Shown: positions 22,132-34,822, numbered from the stretch's first letter. The stretch is 64,000 bases of DNA from an uncultured Opitutales bacterium (GCA_937775295.1 CALKBZ010000013.1:1-64000); one strand, 5' to 3'. Notes: generated from the letters alone by a model not told the origin. Translations and numbers: made by a program.

Positions 22132-24282
22132 TTAAAATTCTAGCGCGTTTTCGACCGCCTCGCGCACAATCCCATTGGTCAAGCTCTGCGGCAACACGGT
22201 CACTTCGCCATCCGGTGCGTACATCACATACAGCGGCACACCCGAGCGCCCGAAGCGCTCTAGCTCATCCGTAATTGCCGAATCATAGCGCGTCCAATCC
22301 GCTTCCAGTGCGACCACGCCATATTCCTCAAACAAGGCTTCGGTCGCCTCCGTCCGGGTCGCTACCTTTTTATTAACCTGACAAATTAAACACCAGCTAG
22401 CGGTAAAATCGATAAACACTGGGCGCCCTTCAGCCAACTCAGCCGCCACGCGCTCAGCAGACCACGGACTCCATTGCCCATTTGCCGCAACCGATGAACC
22501 CGACTCAAAATTATCATACGCCGTTTTAGTCTCATTGATCGCATAGACAGTTGCGAATACCAGTAGCGAGAGACTGATCACCTGCGCTATGCGCTGTGTC
22601 CGCTTCGCTTTAACTGGCACCGCCCAGCGTCCGTAAATCCACGCAGCCAAACCAGCCACCAGTAGCGCGATCAGCAACGCAATCACCGCATCGACCCCAC
22701 CGAGACGTCCCGCGACCAATGCGAGAAAAACCACCGCAGCCATCAATAGAAAGCCCATGAACTGCTTCACCGACTCCATCCACACACCAGGCCGTGGCAA
22801 ATAGGCGACCAACTTAGGGAAAATCGATAAGAACAAAAACGGCGACGCTAGGCCGAGCCCCATTACCCCGAAAATCAGTAAGCCTGTCGCCGCATTGGTC
22901 TGCACCGCGATCCCGCTCACCGAGGCGACCAGAGGCCCCATGCACGGCGCACCGACCACTGCCGCCAACACACCCATGCCAAACGAGCCGAGTGCATCGT
23001 TGCGCTTCGACACCTTGGTATCCGCACCCACGAGGCTCGTGCCGACTTCGAACACACCCATCAAATTCAGTGCAAATAGGAAGAACACCACCGTCAGCAC
23101 CACCACGAAATTTGGGCTCTGCAATTGAAAGCCCCAACCGATCCGCTCACCCACCGAGCGCAGCGCAAGTAGCACAGCCGCCAACGCTAGAAAACTTGCC
23201 ACTACACCCGCAGTATACGCACCACCATGCATCAAGGCCTGCGCCTTCGATTGCCCCGAATGCTTGAGCAACGAAAACACCTTGAGCGATAGCACCGGCA
23301 ATACGCAGGGCATCACGTTGAGTATGAAGCCGCCCAAGAACGCCAACAGCAACCAGCCCGGTAGCCCGAGGTTCAACAACACACCCTCAAAACCCGTCGC
23401 AGCAGGCACTTCACCCGCCAACGACTGCGGCGGCGCCATCGCAGCTTCAGCCCCAATCGTCAGGTCGATCGCCCAGTTGCCCGACTCCGATTGCAACACA
23501 CCCGCGACAGCAGCACTCGGCTTCTGCAACTGCGCCACATCGAGCGTTGCACGTAATTGCACCTGCCCCTCACCGACCGAACTAAAGGTCTGCAGGGCAC
23601 TCGGATCGATCACACCAGCCTTATTCGAATAAAAGTACAAATCACTTGGGATCTCCAAGCCATCTACCTGCTCAAATATCAACACCAACCCCTGCCCTTC
23701 AATCACCGCCGACACGCTCCAAGGAGCTGTTGCTTCAGGCATTCGCTCGCGAGCCGCCTCAAATACGAGCGCATCGGCGCTGTCCTCCGCGTCAGATCCA
23801 GCAGTCAGCTCGAGGCTTAGGATCGCATCGCCCGGCATACAAAATTGCTCGCAGACCAACCACGACACCTCCGCCCGAATAGGCATTGCAGTGCCTATTT
23901 TCAAATCCTCCGCTGCTTGGATCGGCACAATCAGTGTGACCGCATCTTCATAGCCATAGTTCATTAGTCCACCCAACTCGATTCGCTCAGGCGCAGGCCA
24001 CTGAATCTCTCCCGCACTCAAGCCCTCTGGCAAATCCCACTGCACCTCGACTGGCAAACCGCTCGCGCCCGGATTGATCCAGTAAATATGCCAATGCGCT
24101 TCGAGCTTAAAATCCAATGCAACATTAAAGCGTTCGCCCGGCACAATCGCTGTGCTTTCAGCAATCAGCTCCACCGTAACCGCCCCCGCAACCACTGGCG
24201 CCGCGCGCAAAAGACTGGAAGCAGTGATTAAACCGAACAAAGCAAAGAGGACAACAGGTGTTTTTATAAAGCGCAGCATCAT
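22132..24282 (-). CDS. dsbD: Thiol:disulfide interchange protein DsbD-like
   Basis: 716 residues. A signal peptide is followed by an N-terminal periplasmic domain (to ~280) with a Cys pair in VCEQFC (144/148). The membrane domain (about 300-570) has the conserved cysteines in VMPCVLPVL and GAPCMGPL. The C-terminal thioredoxin domain has active site CLIC near 630 (DFTASWCLICQ). It passes electrons from cytoplasmic thioredoxin to periplasmic partners. Two ATG codons in a row begin the frame at 24282; the choice matters little. No Shine-Dalgarno. Confidence 0.92.
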   Translation of the reverse strand: MMLRFIKTPVVLFALFGLITASSLLRAAPVVAGAVTVELIAESTAIVPGERFNVALDFKLEAHWHIYWINPGASGLPVEVQWDLPEGLSAGEIQWPAPERIELGGLMNYGYEDAVTLIVPIQAAEDLKIGTAMPIRAEVSWLVCEQFCMPGDAILSLELTAGSDAEDSADALVFEAARERMPEATAPWSVSAVIEGQGLVLIFEQVDGLEIPSDLYFYSNKAGVIDPSALQTFSSVGEGQVQLRATLDVAQLQKPSAAVAGVLQSESGNWAIDLTIGAEAAMAPPQSLAGEVPAATGFEGVLLNLGLPGWLLLAFLGGFILNVMPCVLPVLSLKVFSLLKHSGQSKAQALMHGGAYTAGVVASFLALAAVLLALRSVGERIGWGFQLQSPNFVVVLTVVFFLFALNLMGVFEVGTSLVGADTKVSKRNDALGSFGMGVLAAVVGAPCMGPLVASVSGIAVQTNAATGLLIFGVMGLGLASPFLFLSIFPKLVAYLPRPGVWMESVKQFMGFLLMAAVVFLALVAGRLGGVDAVIALLIALLVAGLAAWIYGRWAVPVKAKRTQRIAQVISLSLLVFATVYAINETKTAYDNFESGSSVAANGQWSPWSAERVAAELAEGRPVFIDFTASWCLICQVNKKVATRTEATEALFEEYGVVALEADWTRYDSAITDELERFGRSGVPLYVMYAPDGEVTVLPQSLTNGIVREAVENALEF

Positions 24283-24374
24283 AAGTATTTAATCAGATAT
24301 GCCAGACCCTGAACTTATTCCAATCACTGTTTTTCGTCACTCAACAATTCTCACCGCCGCGAACGACAACTTTT

Positions 24375-24406
24375 ACCTTTGCACCTTCACACCTTCACAC
24401 TTTTAT
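24375..24406 (+). repeat. Octad array ACYTTYNY in the DUF5069 gene leader
   Basis: Four head-to-tail 8-mers starting at 24375, 24383, 24391 and 24399; the two middle ones are identical (ACCTTCAC). The array ends 9 nt before ATG 24416. The same octamer family occurs upstream of the protease gene at 55765 and of atpD. Confidence 0.8.
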
Positions 24407-24415
24407 ACCCACATC

Positions 24416-24931
24416 ATGACTGACGAAGACCTCGGCCCAACCGGCGAAATTTGTTTCGACCTCCCCTCTCCGTATGCAGCGCACCCCTGCGGACTGCTCT
24501 ATTTACCGCGCTTTATTGCCAAATGCCATAAGCAGCTCGCAGGTGAATTGCCTAAGTCCTATCAGAAAAATTTCTGCCGCGGCTTTGACCGGTTTTTGTC
24601 CATGCACTTAGATATCGATCCGAAACAGGTGCTGGCCGCAGTCGAAGCCGCCGGTGACGACGAAATCGAACTCGATTGCCTGCTGGGGGAAATCTTCCCT
24701 GACGACCTCAAGGCCGTCGAGTGGAACCGCGAAGTCACCCATAAGGGACAAACTAAAATGGGCCGCGAATTCCTCGCCGAATCGCTGACCAACATGGGCC
24801 ACCCTGAAATGATCGGCGTAGTCGACAGCGTGATGGACATGATCGACTTCGACGAAGGTCGTATCTCGGGCTTTTCGGATGAGCGTCGTACGGCATGGGA
24901 AGTGGCGCTTGCCAAACAAATACCTCAGTAA
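24416..24931 (+). CDS. DUF5069-domain protein
   Basis: 171 residues from ATG 24416 (MTDEDLGPTGEICFD); an open frame extends upstream to 24299 but runs through the leader repeat. The family pattern LPRFIAKCHKQLAGELPKSYQKNFCRGFDRFL is clear near residues 28-60. No enzymatic motif or membrane segment; a cytoplasmic protein of unknown function. A second module of ~80 residues follows, rich in acidic residues and methionine (GVVDSVMDMIDFDEGR). Confidence 0.7.
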   Translation: MTDEDLGPTGEICFDLPSPYAAHPCGLLYLPRFIAKCHKQLAGELPKSYQKNFCRGFDRFLSMHLDIDPKQVLAAVEAAGDDEIELDCLLGEIFPDDLKAVEWNREVTHKGQTKMGREFLAESLTNMGHPEMIGVVDSVMDMIDFDEGRISGFSDERRTAWEVALAKQIPQ

Positions 24932-24965
24932 TCTCAGAGTTGATTCTTTTGGGGTTGACGCTATC

Positions 24966-24978
24966 GAAAGTGACTTTC
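24966..24978. promoter_or_regulatory. Palindrome upstream of merC-like gene
   Basis: GAAAGT and ACTTTC flank a single G, and an outer pair TTGGGG (24949-24954) with CCCCAA (24987-24992) could close a longer stem that ends just before the ATG at 24995. It may be an operator or an RNA hairpin. Confidence 0.35.
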
Positions 24979-24994
24979 AGTAAAGGCCCCAATC

Positions 24995-25474
24995 ATGAGC
25001 GAACTTAATGAACAGTGCAAATCACACGGATGGGCAGACAAAATTGCGATTAGTATGGCTACCGTATGCGCGATCCACTGCCTGCTCACGCCTATCATTA
25101 TCGTCTTGCTGCCGATTGTTGCGACTTCCTTTTTAGTGCATCAAAATTTCCATTTATGGATGCTGTATTTGGTCATTCCGACAACGAGTTTTGCGATCTT
25201 CATGGGTTGCCGTCAGCACAAAGATAAGTGGGTGTTTATTATCAGTGCCATTGGTCTATGCATACTCATTGCAGCCTTGATCTATGAACGCGGGCATACG
25301 CCTGCCGATGAGTTGCTTGCGGGCGCACATTGCCAGCACTGCGTACGTGAGATTGGAGAGGATGCACAACCGTTGAGCATTGCGGCATGGATCAATACCC
25401 TTGGTGGCCTATTCCTCGCAAGTGCCCACGTTCGTAATTATCGACTGTGTCGTCGCAGCGCATGTGCTCATTAG
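24995..25474 (+). CDS. MerC-domain membrane protein
   Basis: 159 residues. Four membrane segments (about 18-35, 41-60, 67-85 and ~128-143) and the MerC-type metal motif CAIHCLLTP at the end of the first helix, plus a CQHC motif in the loop before the last helix. MerC proteins import mercuric ion, but many homologues sit in zinc or iron clusters. The adjacent fur/zur-like gene, TonB receptor and His-rich protein favour a zinc-related role here (inference). A weak AAAGG lies 8 nt before the ATG. Confidence 0.75.
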   Translation: MSELNEQCKSHGWADKIAISMATVCAIHCLLTPIIIVLLPIVATSFLVHQNFHLWMLYLVIPTTSFAIFMGCRQHKDKWVFIISAIGLCILIAALIYERGHTPADELLAGAHCQHCVREIGEDAQPLSIAAWINTLGGLFLASAHVRNYRLCRRSACAH

Positions 25475-25513
25475 AGAGCGCTTGAGGATATTGCTGAGAC
25501 CCGCCGGCTACAG

Positions 25514-25965
25514 CTAGCATGCAGCCCGGGCGCAGGCCCCGCACACTCCATAAACCTCTAGCAAATGAGTCACTCCAGTGTAACCTCGAGTGCTTGCCTG
25601 ATCTTCGACTTCAGCCCCAACGCAGATGTCAAGCCGCTCTGCTTGGTGACAGACTCGGCAGATCAAATGGTGGTAATGCGCACCCGGCTCCGTAAGCTCA
25701 AATAACTGCGCGCCGCTTTCCATCGGGATACGTTGCAATACTTGGATCACTTCAAACGCCTCTAAATTTCGATACACGGTCACCAAGTCACTAGTAGGCA
25801 GTCCGGCCTGCTGGCGAATCTCTTCTGCCGAGACTGGCCGGCGGAATGACCCGATGCTGTTAGGATTTGGGCGCGCTTTTTAGCCATACGGGCCCCACTC
25901 TTCTTCAGTGCCTCAGTTATGCGCGTAAGTATGCTCGGATTTAACACAGCATCAATCCAATGCAT
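25514..25965 (-). pseudogene. Fur/Zur-family metalloregulator, frameshifted
   Basis: Two overlapping frames form one Fur-family protein of about 150 residues. The first half, from ATG 25965, gives the start of the winged helix (RITEALKKSGARMAKKRAQIL). The second gives RPVSAEEIRQQAGLPTSDLV and TVYRNLEAF, then the dimer domain with both structural zinc CxxC sites (CRVCHQ and VCGAC). The frame changes in 25825-25860 and needs one missing base. As read, the product would lack its recognition helix and dimer domain. Zinc specificity (Zur) is suggested by context only. A GATCG..CGATC palindrome overlaps the start. Confidence 0.85.
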
Positions 25966-26011
25966 CGATCGCTATCGATCAATAGTGAAACATCGCTCGT
26001 ATCAAATCACC

Positions 26012-26044
26012 AAAAAACGCGGGGCCCTCTCGGAACCCCGCGTT
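26012..26044 (-). terminator. Intrinsic terminator of the TonB-receptor gene
   Basis: A 9-bp perfect stem, AACGCGGGG at 26016-26024 with CCCCGCGTT at 26036-26044, followed on the minus strand by a run of T. It separates the receptor gene from the fur/zur-like gene. Confidence 0.85.
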
Positions 26045-26072
26045 GCTAAATCAACAGAATTGAATCGTTTGC

Positions 26073-28159
26073 TTAGAACTCCAGGCGAGCACCAATGGTG
26101 AAATTGCGGCCCGGCAGTGCAGCTTCCTCTTTAACGAAGGAAGTGTGATGACGAATCTCTTCGTCGAGTAGATTCTCAGCACGTGCGAAAAGCACTGCAG
26201 TGATCGCATCCCCTAGGTCCAACCGGTAATTCACATCTAAGTTCAATTTCAAGTAATCGTCCGTCGATGTTTCTTCCGGTCCAGTATTATCCTGCTCGAA
26301 AGCATAACGCAGCTCGACGCCGGAATCCCAGTTGCCTGTGGCCCAACTAAGGCGCGAGCCAATCCGCATCGGTGGCATCCGAGCCAGATCATCGCCCGTA
26401 TCTTCGTTGGTCGCATGCACCCAATCGCCCATCAGGCTCAGCAACACACGATTGCTCTCGCTCTCAATTAGTGTATAATCCAGCTGCGCCTCAATTCCGT
26501 AAAACTGGGCATCGATGGCATCGAATTGATACGTGTGTAATTTTTCCACATCTTTATTAGAATCTTCAGGGTCAACACCAAACCCAAGTTCCCCTTCTAT
26601 AATCCCATTTGCATCCGTTTCAAAGCCCAGCTCCTCAGAAAAGATATAATCATCGAAGTAGGTGTAGAACAGTGAGACTTCTGCTTGCCAGTTTTCTTGT
26701 GTAGTACGGTAGGTCAGGTCCACGCCATACGCAGTTTCCTGCTTCAAGTCGGCATCACCGAATTCATATTGGCTGGTGGCAAAATGCGGGCCCTCGGCAT
26801 ACAGCTCGGTCGAAGTCGGGTTGCGCTGCGAGCGTTGCAGCACCAATGACAGCGAGTTCGCCTCATCAATGTGCCAGGTTGCTCCGGCTGCGAGGCTGAT
26901 CGCTAGCTCGTCGTAGTCACGCTGTTCTTTATCTTCGCTAATGTCCGTGCGCTCGATACGTCCACCAAACTCATAGTGCAAGACATCGCCGTGGATATGT
27001 TCGCTGACGAAGAGCGCCTGCGTCTTGGTTGTAGATGCGGGGGTGAAGCTTTCGGAGCCTAAAGCAGAGAAGTCCACATCTGAAAATTGGACGCCAACCA
27101 CACCTTCGTCGATCACCCACCATGGAGTGTGCGCCGCCTCGGCACGCAGTTCCCAGCCTTTGCGTTCAAACACGGTATCCCCTTCGGAGTGCTCATAATC
27201 GGTGTAGCCTAGGCGCATGCGTAGGGCTTCGATCCAGTCATTCACATCGACAAGCTCCAGCTCCATATCGTAGCGCTTGCGCTCCATGTCAACCGCCACC
27301 GCCTCTTCGGCGGATGGTCGTCAGCGTCGCTGTCCTCACCCTCATGATGCCCGTGACCGGGCAAACCGTAGCGAGTTTGATAATTGGAAAAGCTGAAGCC
27401 GATACGATTCTCTTCGCTAAAGAACCAGCTAGCGCCCACTGAGTACTGCTCCATTTCGACGAAACTATTTTCGAGTGTATCGCCTTCTGCATCGTCCTCC
27501 TGCGCGTCGTCAGGAATCTCGTAATCATCCGCATCACGATCTACAGCTGTAATAGTCAGTGCCCAATCATCGTCGCCAACAGTGGCGAAACCCACTAGTG
27601 TGTCGCCATCGGAAACCGTATCGCGGCGCGCCTCCAAGGCACCTTCGTAGCCCTTCGGGTCGACTCGTTGGCGGGGCATTTCTTTACCAATGACATTCAC
27701 TGCGCCGCCGATCGCGGAGCTGCCATACAGCAATGTACTTGGGCCACGCAGGACTTCAACACGTTCAGTCAGTAACGGCTCAAGCGTCACTGCATGGTCT
27801 GGGCTGGTATCGGAAACATCCATAGTATCAAGACCCGCATCCAAAATACGGACGCGCGGGCCATCAAAGCCACGCAAGATCGGGCGGCTCGCGCCGGCAC
27901 CGAAGGAAGAGCTGCTCACGCCGGGTTGCCAATCGAGCACGGCACCCAGACTGCTGCCACTTTGGCGGCTAAGTTCTTGCGCAGTCACGACATTGACCGG
28001 TGCAGCATAATCTGCAATTGAGCGTAAGTTGGGACCTGCGGAGACGATGTAATCGTCGAGTTGGTAGACCGTCTTTTCGGACGATTCTGCGTTAATAATG
28101 TGGGCCGAGCCCAGTGCGATGCATGCGAGTGCACCGCTTTTAAGAAAAAAGTGATTCAT
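26073..28159 (-). pseudogene. TonB-dependent receptor (ZnuD-like), frameshifted
   Basis: Together the two frames encode a full TonB-dependent receptor of about 695 residues. ATG 28159 begins a signal peptide; the plug domain follows (NVVTAQELSRQSG, LRGFDGPRVRILDAG, VEVLRGPSTLLYGSSAIGGAVN). A barrel loop rich in His and Asp (HGHHEGEDSDADDHPP) precedes the frameshift near 27320, which needs one missing base. The second frame resumes at AVAVDMERKRYDMEL and ends in FTIGARLEF, a normal barrel end. The His-rich loop is typical of zinc receptors such as ZnuD. Without repair the barrel is truncated. Confidence 0.85.
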
Positions 28160-28250
28160 TGAATTGATTGAAATTTGTTGTTTTTTTAGACGTGAGCGAA
28201 CAGCGCACACGGATAACGATACCGGCAATTACCAGCACTCGGAGTATTAT

Positions 28251-28622
28251 TTAAACAATCGTTTCAATCGGGGGAGCACGGCTACATTGCCGTATCAGAG
28301 CTGGTCCGCACCAGACGATTTCCGCAGACTGCGGCATAATAGCAATAATCGCATCAGAACGCTCTGGCAACTCAACCAAGGTCTGCAACGGCATCGCGCC
28401 CTGACCAAACAGTGCGACCGCACAAGAGTGATCGCAATCGTTCACCGGCGCATGATTATGCGAGTGATCGCTGCAAGCGTGCGATTGATCGCCTAAATCG
28501 GCATGCAACGCTTGGTGAACCTGCGGGCTGGCCAATGCAACGTTCAAGAACAAAACCAAGAGCGCAAGGCCACCCGATACATATCGGGTCAGTGCGCTAC
28601 GAGACTGTTGATTTTTAAACAT
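28251..28622 (-). CDS. Small exported His/Cys-rich protein
   Basis: 123 residues from ATG 28622 (MFKNQQSRSALTRY); the frame opens at 28643. A signal peptide or membrane anchor covers about 10-32. It is followed by a metal-ligand-rich segment, ACSDHSHNHAPVNDCDHSCA, and a C-terminal stretch ending in RAPPIETIV. It lies directly upstream of the TonB receptor and is probably in the same transcript. Metal binding in the periplasm is an inference from composition and context; I do not recognise a named family. Confidence 0.65.
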   Translation of the reverse strand: MFKNQQSRSALTRYVSGGLALLVLFLNVALASPQVHQALHADLGDQSHACSDHSHNHAPVNDCDHSCAVALFGQGAMPLQTLVELPERSDAIIAIMPQSAEIVWCGPALIRQCSRAPPIETIV

Positions 28623-28654
28623 TGGCAGTGGCCAAAGGGCCATATGACTTAATG

Positions 28655-28690
28655 CAAGTCAAGTGCGTTATATATTATTTCAGAATCCGC
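28655..28690 (-). promoter_or_regulatory. Candidate promoter/metal-regulator site of the metal cluster
   Basis: The AT-rich stretch (minus strand TGAAATAATATATAACGC) partly resembles a Zur box, and the palindrome GACTT..AAGTC lies next to it. Both are 30-65 bp upstream of the His/Cys-rich gene. The resemblance is weak. Confidence 0.25.
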
Positions 28691-28710
28691 ACCAGTCTAG
28701 AATTGATATC

Positions 28711-29742
28711 TCACACCGACTGAATTCGCCCGAGCTGAGCGCGCACGAGCTCGGCGATCTGCTGTAGACTCGCTACTGGGGGCAGGTCCGCGAAAGGCGC
28801 GACCGCGGCAGTCGCCTTACTAAGCTCAGCCTCAAAAGTTGCGACCACCTCGTCAAAAATAGGAAAGTCGTGCAAGCGCTTGATGAAGTCAGCCGACACC
28901 GTCTGGTCGCCCACCTTGAAGCGCGCCATCAATCGGTCGCGCTCTTCCTCCGGCAACTTCTCCAGTAACAGCAGCAGCGGCAGGGTAAACTTGCCCTTGT
29001 CCAGGTCGGTGCCAAGCGTCTTGCCAATCATCGACTCATCGGCGTACAAATCCACCAGATCATCAAAAATCTGATAGGCAATACCGACATGGCGGCCGAA
29101 CAATCCGGCAGCCTCACTAAAGGCTTCTGGGTAACCCGCTATTTTTGCACCTAGGCGGCAGGAGACCTCGAACAACTCGGCCGTCTTGAGCTGAATTACG
29201 CGGAAATAAAACTCGCGACTGTAGTTCACTTCCCCGCGATGATAGGTCTGCGCGATCTCACCAGCACAGACACGCGCAGTCGCTTGCGCCACTGAGCGGC
29301 AGACCTCGTTGGTATCAAAATCAGAGGCCAATTTGAGCGCATGCGAAAACAACACATCGCCAATCAATACAGCAGCTGCCGGGCCGTATTTCTTGGTCAC
29401 TGTCTCTTGTCGGTGACGCGTATCCGCCTCATCCAAAATATCGTCGTGCACTAGGGTTGCGAGATGCACGAGCTCGATCACCGAGCCCAGCATAACCAGA
29501 TCCTTGGCGCAGTTTTCCGCTGGCCCCTGCCAACCGCTGTAAGCCACCAACATCGGGCGCAGACGCTTGCCGCTATGACCAAACACATAGCGTACATGCT
29601 CCTGCACCTCCGGCTCCAGCTCCTGAACCTGCGACTGCAGAAAGATATCTAGATCATCTAGGTAGGATTTTACCGGTTGGTAAACATCAGAAAAACCGGC
29701 GGCGGCGATTGAATCGGCCTCGGACTGTGAGCGGGTGGTCAT
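28711..29742 (-). CDS. Trans-polyprenyl diphosphate synthase
   Basis: 343 residues, all-helical isoprenyl synthase. First aspartate-rich motif LVHDDILDEADTRH near 98; second DDLVDLYADE near 225; basic GHSGKRLRPML near 60. It elongates farnesyl diphosphate with isopentenyl diphosphate, most likely for the quinone side chain (octaprenyl or similar); product length cannot be read from sequence. Start ATG 29742. The leader shows a 7-nt periodic AT-rich pattern (29743-29777) and no Shine-Dalgarno. Confidence 0.9.
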   Translation of the reverse strand: MTTRSQSEADSIAAAGFSDVYQPVKSYLDDLDIFLQSQVQELEPEVQEHVRYVFGHSGKRLRPMLVAYSGWQGPAENCAKDLVMLGSVIELVHLATLVHDDILDEADTRHRQETVTKKYGPAAAVLIGDVLFSHALKLASDFDTNEVCRSVAQATARVCAGEIAQTYHRGEVNYSREFYFRVIQLKTAELFEVSCRLGAKIAGYPEAFSEAAGLFGRHVGIAYQIFDDLVDLYADESMIGKTLGTDLDKGKFTLPLLLLLEKLPEEERDRLMARFKVGDQTVSADFIKRLHDFPIFDEVVATFEAELSKATAAVAPFADLPPVASLQQIAELVRAQLGRIQSV

Positions 29743-29777
29743 GACTAAATGTTGATCGTTATTGATTAAATAGTATT
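29743..29777 (-). repeat. Heptad-periodic leader of the polyprenyl synthase gene
   Basis: Read on the plus strand in steps of 7, GACTAAA at 29743 recurs as GATTAAA at 29764, and the units between share GTTR/GTAT cores. The pattern is weaker than at nfeD1 or atpC. Confidence 0.35.
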
Positions 29778-29933
29778 AGCGGTATCCAACAACGCGCATG
29801 GCGCAACCAACAACTTAAAATCAGACCAACAGTGCAAAGAGAAAACTCGGCAGATTCAAGTGGTCGGAGTGAGCGAAAAATATAGGGACATGGCTGGTTA
29901 TTATGCGCCTGAGTGCCGCACTCGTTTGAGTGG

Positions 29934-30776
29934 TTAATTACTGAGTTTAGGATCAGCGGGCTTAGGCCGGTTCGACTTCGCAGTTTTGATGCTGCCGCTG
30001 CCTTGCAACCATTTGTTCAGCGCATCTAAGAAACCATTACGGTCATCGACATGCACATTGTGCCCCGCCTTTGGGATACTGGCTTGTTTAATATTTGGCA
30101 GCCATTCGCGCATTGCTTTGGCGTCGCCGTCTTTAACAAAATCGGACTTATCTCCAGTAATGAGCAGCGTCGGCCCCTTGAAGTTATCAAACCCGCTGAG
30201 CGAGTTCTGACGCAGCACCTGCAAGCTCGAATGCAGCACTTCGAGGTTGCACTGCCATTTTAGGCCGAACTCCCCGCGCACAAGATTCGTCATCACGAAT
30301 TGACGCATGCCCCAATCTGGGATCAGCGGCTTTAACAGCTCTTCCGCTTCGCGGCGGTTCTCGATTGCGCCTGCAGGCACGCGCTTCATCGCACGAAACT
30401 CGGCATCGTGATAAGGCGGATACTTCTTCGCGGCGATATCGACGATGATCAGCTTCGCGACCACGGCCGAATAGTCGCAGGCAAACCGCATCGCAATTTT
30501 GCCGCCGAGGCTATGCCCCATCAGTGTGACGTTTTTCAGGTCATGCAGCCGAAGATAAGCCGACAGATCGGCATTAAGCTCCGACCAACGCATCGACTCC
30601 GCATGCGGCGAGCTGCCATGGTTACGCAGGTCCACGATGTGAACATCAAAGCGATCTTTCAGCGCTTTACCGATCGTCTGCCAGTTGCGCGACGCCCCAA
30701 GGAGGCCATGCAGGATGACTAATGCGGGTGCTTTAGGATTTTCGAACCGAAGAGAATTGAGCTTTATGGCTGCCAT
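29934..30776 (-). CDS. Alpha/beta hydrolase, YbfF-like esterase
   Basis: 280 residues from ATG 30776 (MAAIKLNSLRFENP); the upstream extension to 30827 looks non-homologous. It has the oxyanion motif LHGLLGASRNW near 20-30, the nucleophile elbow GHSLGG near 85-90, an acid in ITGDKSDFV and the catalytic His in AGHNVHVDD. This is the arrangement of YbfF and related short-chain esterases. The Lys/Pro-rich C-terminal tail (RPKPADPKLSN) is probably disordered. Substrate unknown. Confidence 0.87.
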   Translation of the reverse strand: MAAIKLNSLRFENPKAPALVILHGLLGASRNWQTIGKALKDRFDVHIVDLRNHGSSPHAESMRWSELNADLSAYLRLHDLKNVTLMGHSLGGKIAMRFACDYSAVVAKLIIVDIAAKKYPPYHDAEFRAMKRVPAGAIENRREAEELLKPLIPDWGMRQFVMTNLVRGEFGLKWQCNLEVLHSSLQVLRQNSLSGFDNFKGPTLLITGDKSDFVKDGDAKAMREWLPNIKQASIPKAGHNVHVDDRNGFLDALNKWLQGSGSIKTAKSNRPKPADPKLSN

Positions 30777-30939
30777 ATGTCTCGCATTTGCCCACGAATG
30801 GCATGAATTGTCACGAATCATTTCCATTAAACAACGCGCAAGAGGATGAAAAGGGCCGAAATCTATCAGTTTTCTCTTTTATGCATTATTTTTAATTCGC
30901 GTTCATCCGCGTAATTAATGGGCTCTTTCCTTATAAAAT

Positions 30940-33513
<2,574 letters not shown>

Positions 33514-33604
33514 AGAGTCCTCACCTGGCGCGTAACAACCGCGGCGGAGGCTGCCCACGTACACTGAGCGGTGGATCATAAGCCCACAATCATCGCGACT
33601 GAAA

Positions 33605-34822
33605 CTAGCTGCTACTGGTCTCCTGCTCACTCGGCTTGCCAACCACACCGATAAAGAAATAGGCTAATGGGATCAGCGCGAAAGCGGCTAACACCAACCA
33701 GAAACTGGACCAACTACTGAGCTCATCCGTCACTTGACTTTGGTAAACCGTTTCGCAAAAGAAACTACCGACCACGCCTGCCACACTGCCGACCAACAAC
33801 TGGTAGAGTGCTTGAGCCTGACCGCGCATCGTGTCCGGCACGCGCTTATCCAGAAAGATTCGCCCGGCCACCATCGTAAAAGTATAAATCGGTCCGTGCA
33901 GGGCGATCCCCAACCAAATCACCGCCAGCAGGCCCAAGTCTCCTGCCAATGCAAACAGTGCAAAACGCGTGATCCCCAACACCATCCCGACGATCAAGAA
34001 CCAGCGTATACGAAAACGCCCGGCCACTAGGCTAAGAAAAAGCATCGAGCCGATTTCAACCACCTGGCCCAGCGTCATTTGAGCGGTCGGATGCAGGCTA
34101 CCAAACTCCATCAACATTGTTGGCACCAACATATAAAAAGACACACAGGGAATCGCAAATAAGGCTGAAGCTAGGTAAAACACTCGCAGCTCGCGTACTT
34201 TGAGCAGCTTAAACGCAGTCAATCCCAAGGCCGCCCGCCAGCCCCGGCTCACATGGTCCGTCGGCGGCGTGGCTGGCAGTAAGAAACAGAGGAAGCCCAT
34301 AAAGAGTCGAATATAGGCCGCCCATTGCCCCGTGTCTGCTGACTGATCCAGCGCGAACCAACTGACAATCCAGCCGCCCGACATCCAACCGATCGTCCCA
34401 CCCATCGCATACAGCGGAAAGCTCTTGGCCGCATTCGGCAGATTCACCAGCTTAATCTTAGTGATCAGCGCAAACATTGGCCCCGAGATCAGCGCATTAC
34501 AGCCTTGAAAGAACAGGTACCAGCCCGGGTGCCAGCCTTGCTCCAATGCGAAAAAACCCAGCCACAAAAAGAACGCCCCAAAGATCGCCAAAGCCCCCAA
34601 CAGCTTCTCCGCATTCATCTTCCGATCAGACAGCGCACCAAACACCAATGCCGAGAGCATCGCACACAGGGGCGTCAATGCCATTGCATACGGCAACAGC
34701 CAGCGTAGGCCCTGCGCCTGCAGAATATTTGGCAATGACGGCACCCACATCCCCGGCGGGATGAACATCAAGAACATCACCACCCACATCATGTAGCGGC
34801 GGCGATTCGCGGTCATTTGCAT
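33605..34822 (-). CDS. MFS transporter, nucleoside:H+ symporter-like
   Basis: 405 residues with about 12 predicted membrane segments. The loop GALSDRKMNAEKLLG after the second helix is the major-facilitator signature, and the overall pattern (NLPNAAKSFPLYAMGGTIGWM) fits the nucleoside:H+ symporter (NupG/XapB) group, which has many uncharacterised members in this phylum. Two starts are possible (ATG 34822 and 34816). It is divergent from dinB, with a BIME element between. Confidence 0.75.
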   Translation of the reverse strand: MQMTANRRRYMMWVVMFLMFIPPGMWVPSLPNILQAQGLRWLLPYAMALTPLCAMLSALVFGALSDRKMNAEKLLGALAIFGAFFLWLGFFALEQGWHPGWYLFFQGCNALISGPMFALITKIKLVNLPNAAKSFPLYAMGGTIGWMSGGWIVSWFALDQSADTGQWAAYIRLFMGFLCFLLPATPPTDHVSRGWRAALGLTAFKLLKVRELRVFYLASALFAIPCVSFYMLVPTMLMEFGSLHPTAQMTLGQVVEIGSMLFLSLVAGRFRIRWFLIVGMVLGITRFALFALAGDLGLLAVIWLGIALHGPIYTFTMVAGRIFLDKRVPDTMRGQAQALYQLLVGSVAGVVGSFFCETVYQSQVTDELSSWSSFWLVLAAFALIPLAYFFIGVVGKPSEQETSSS

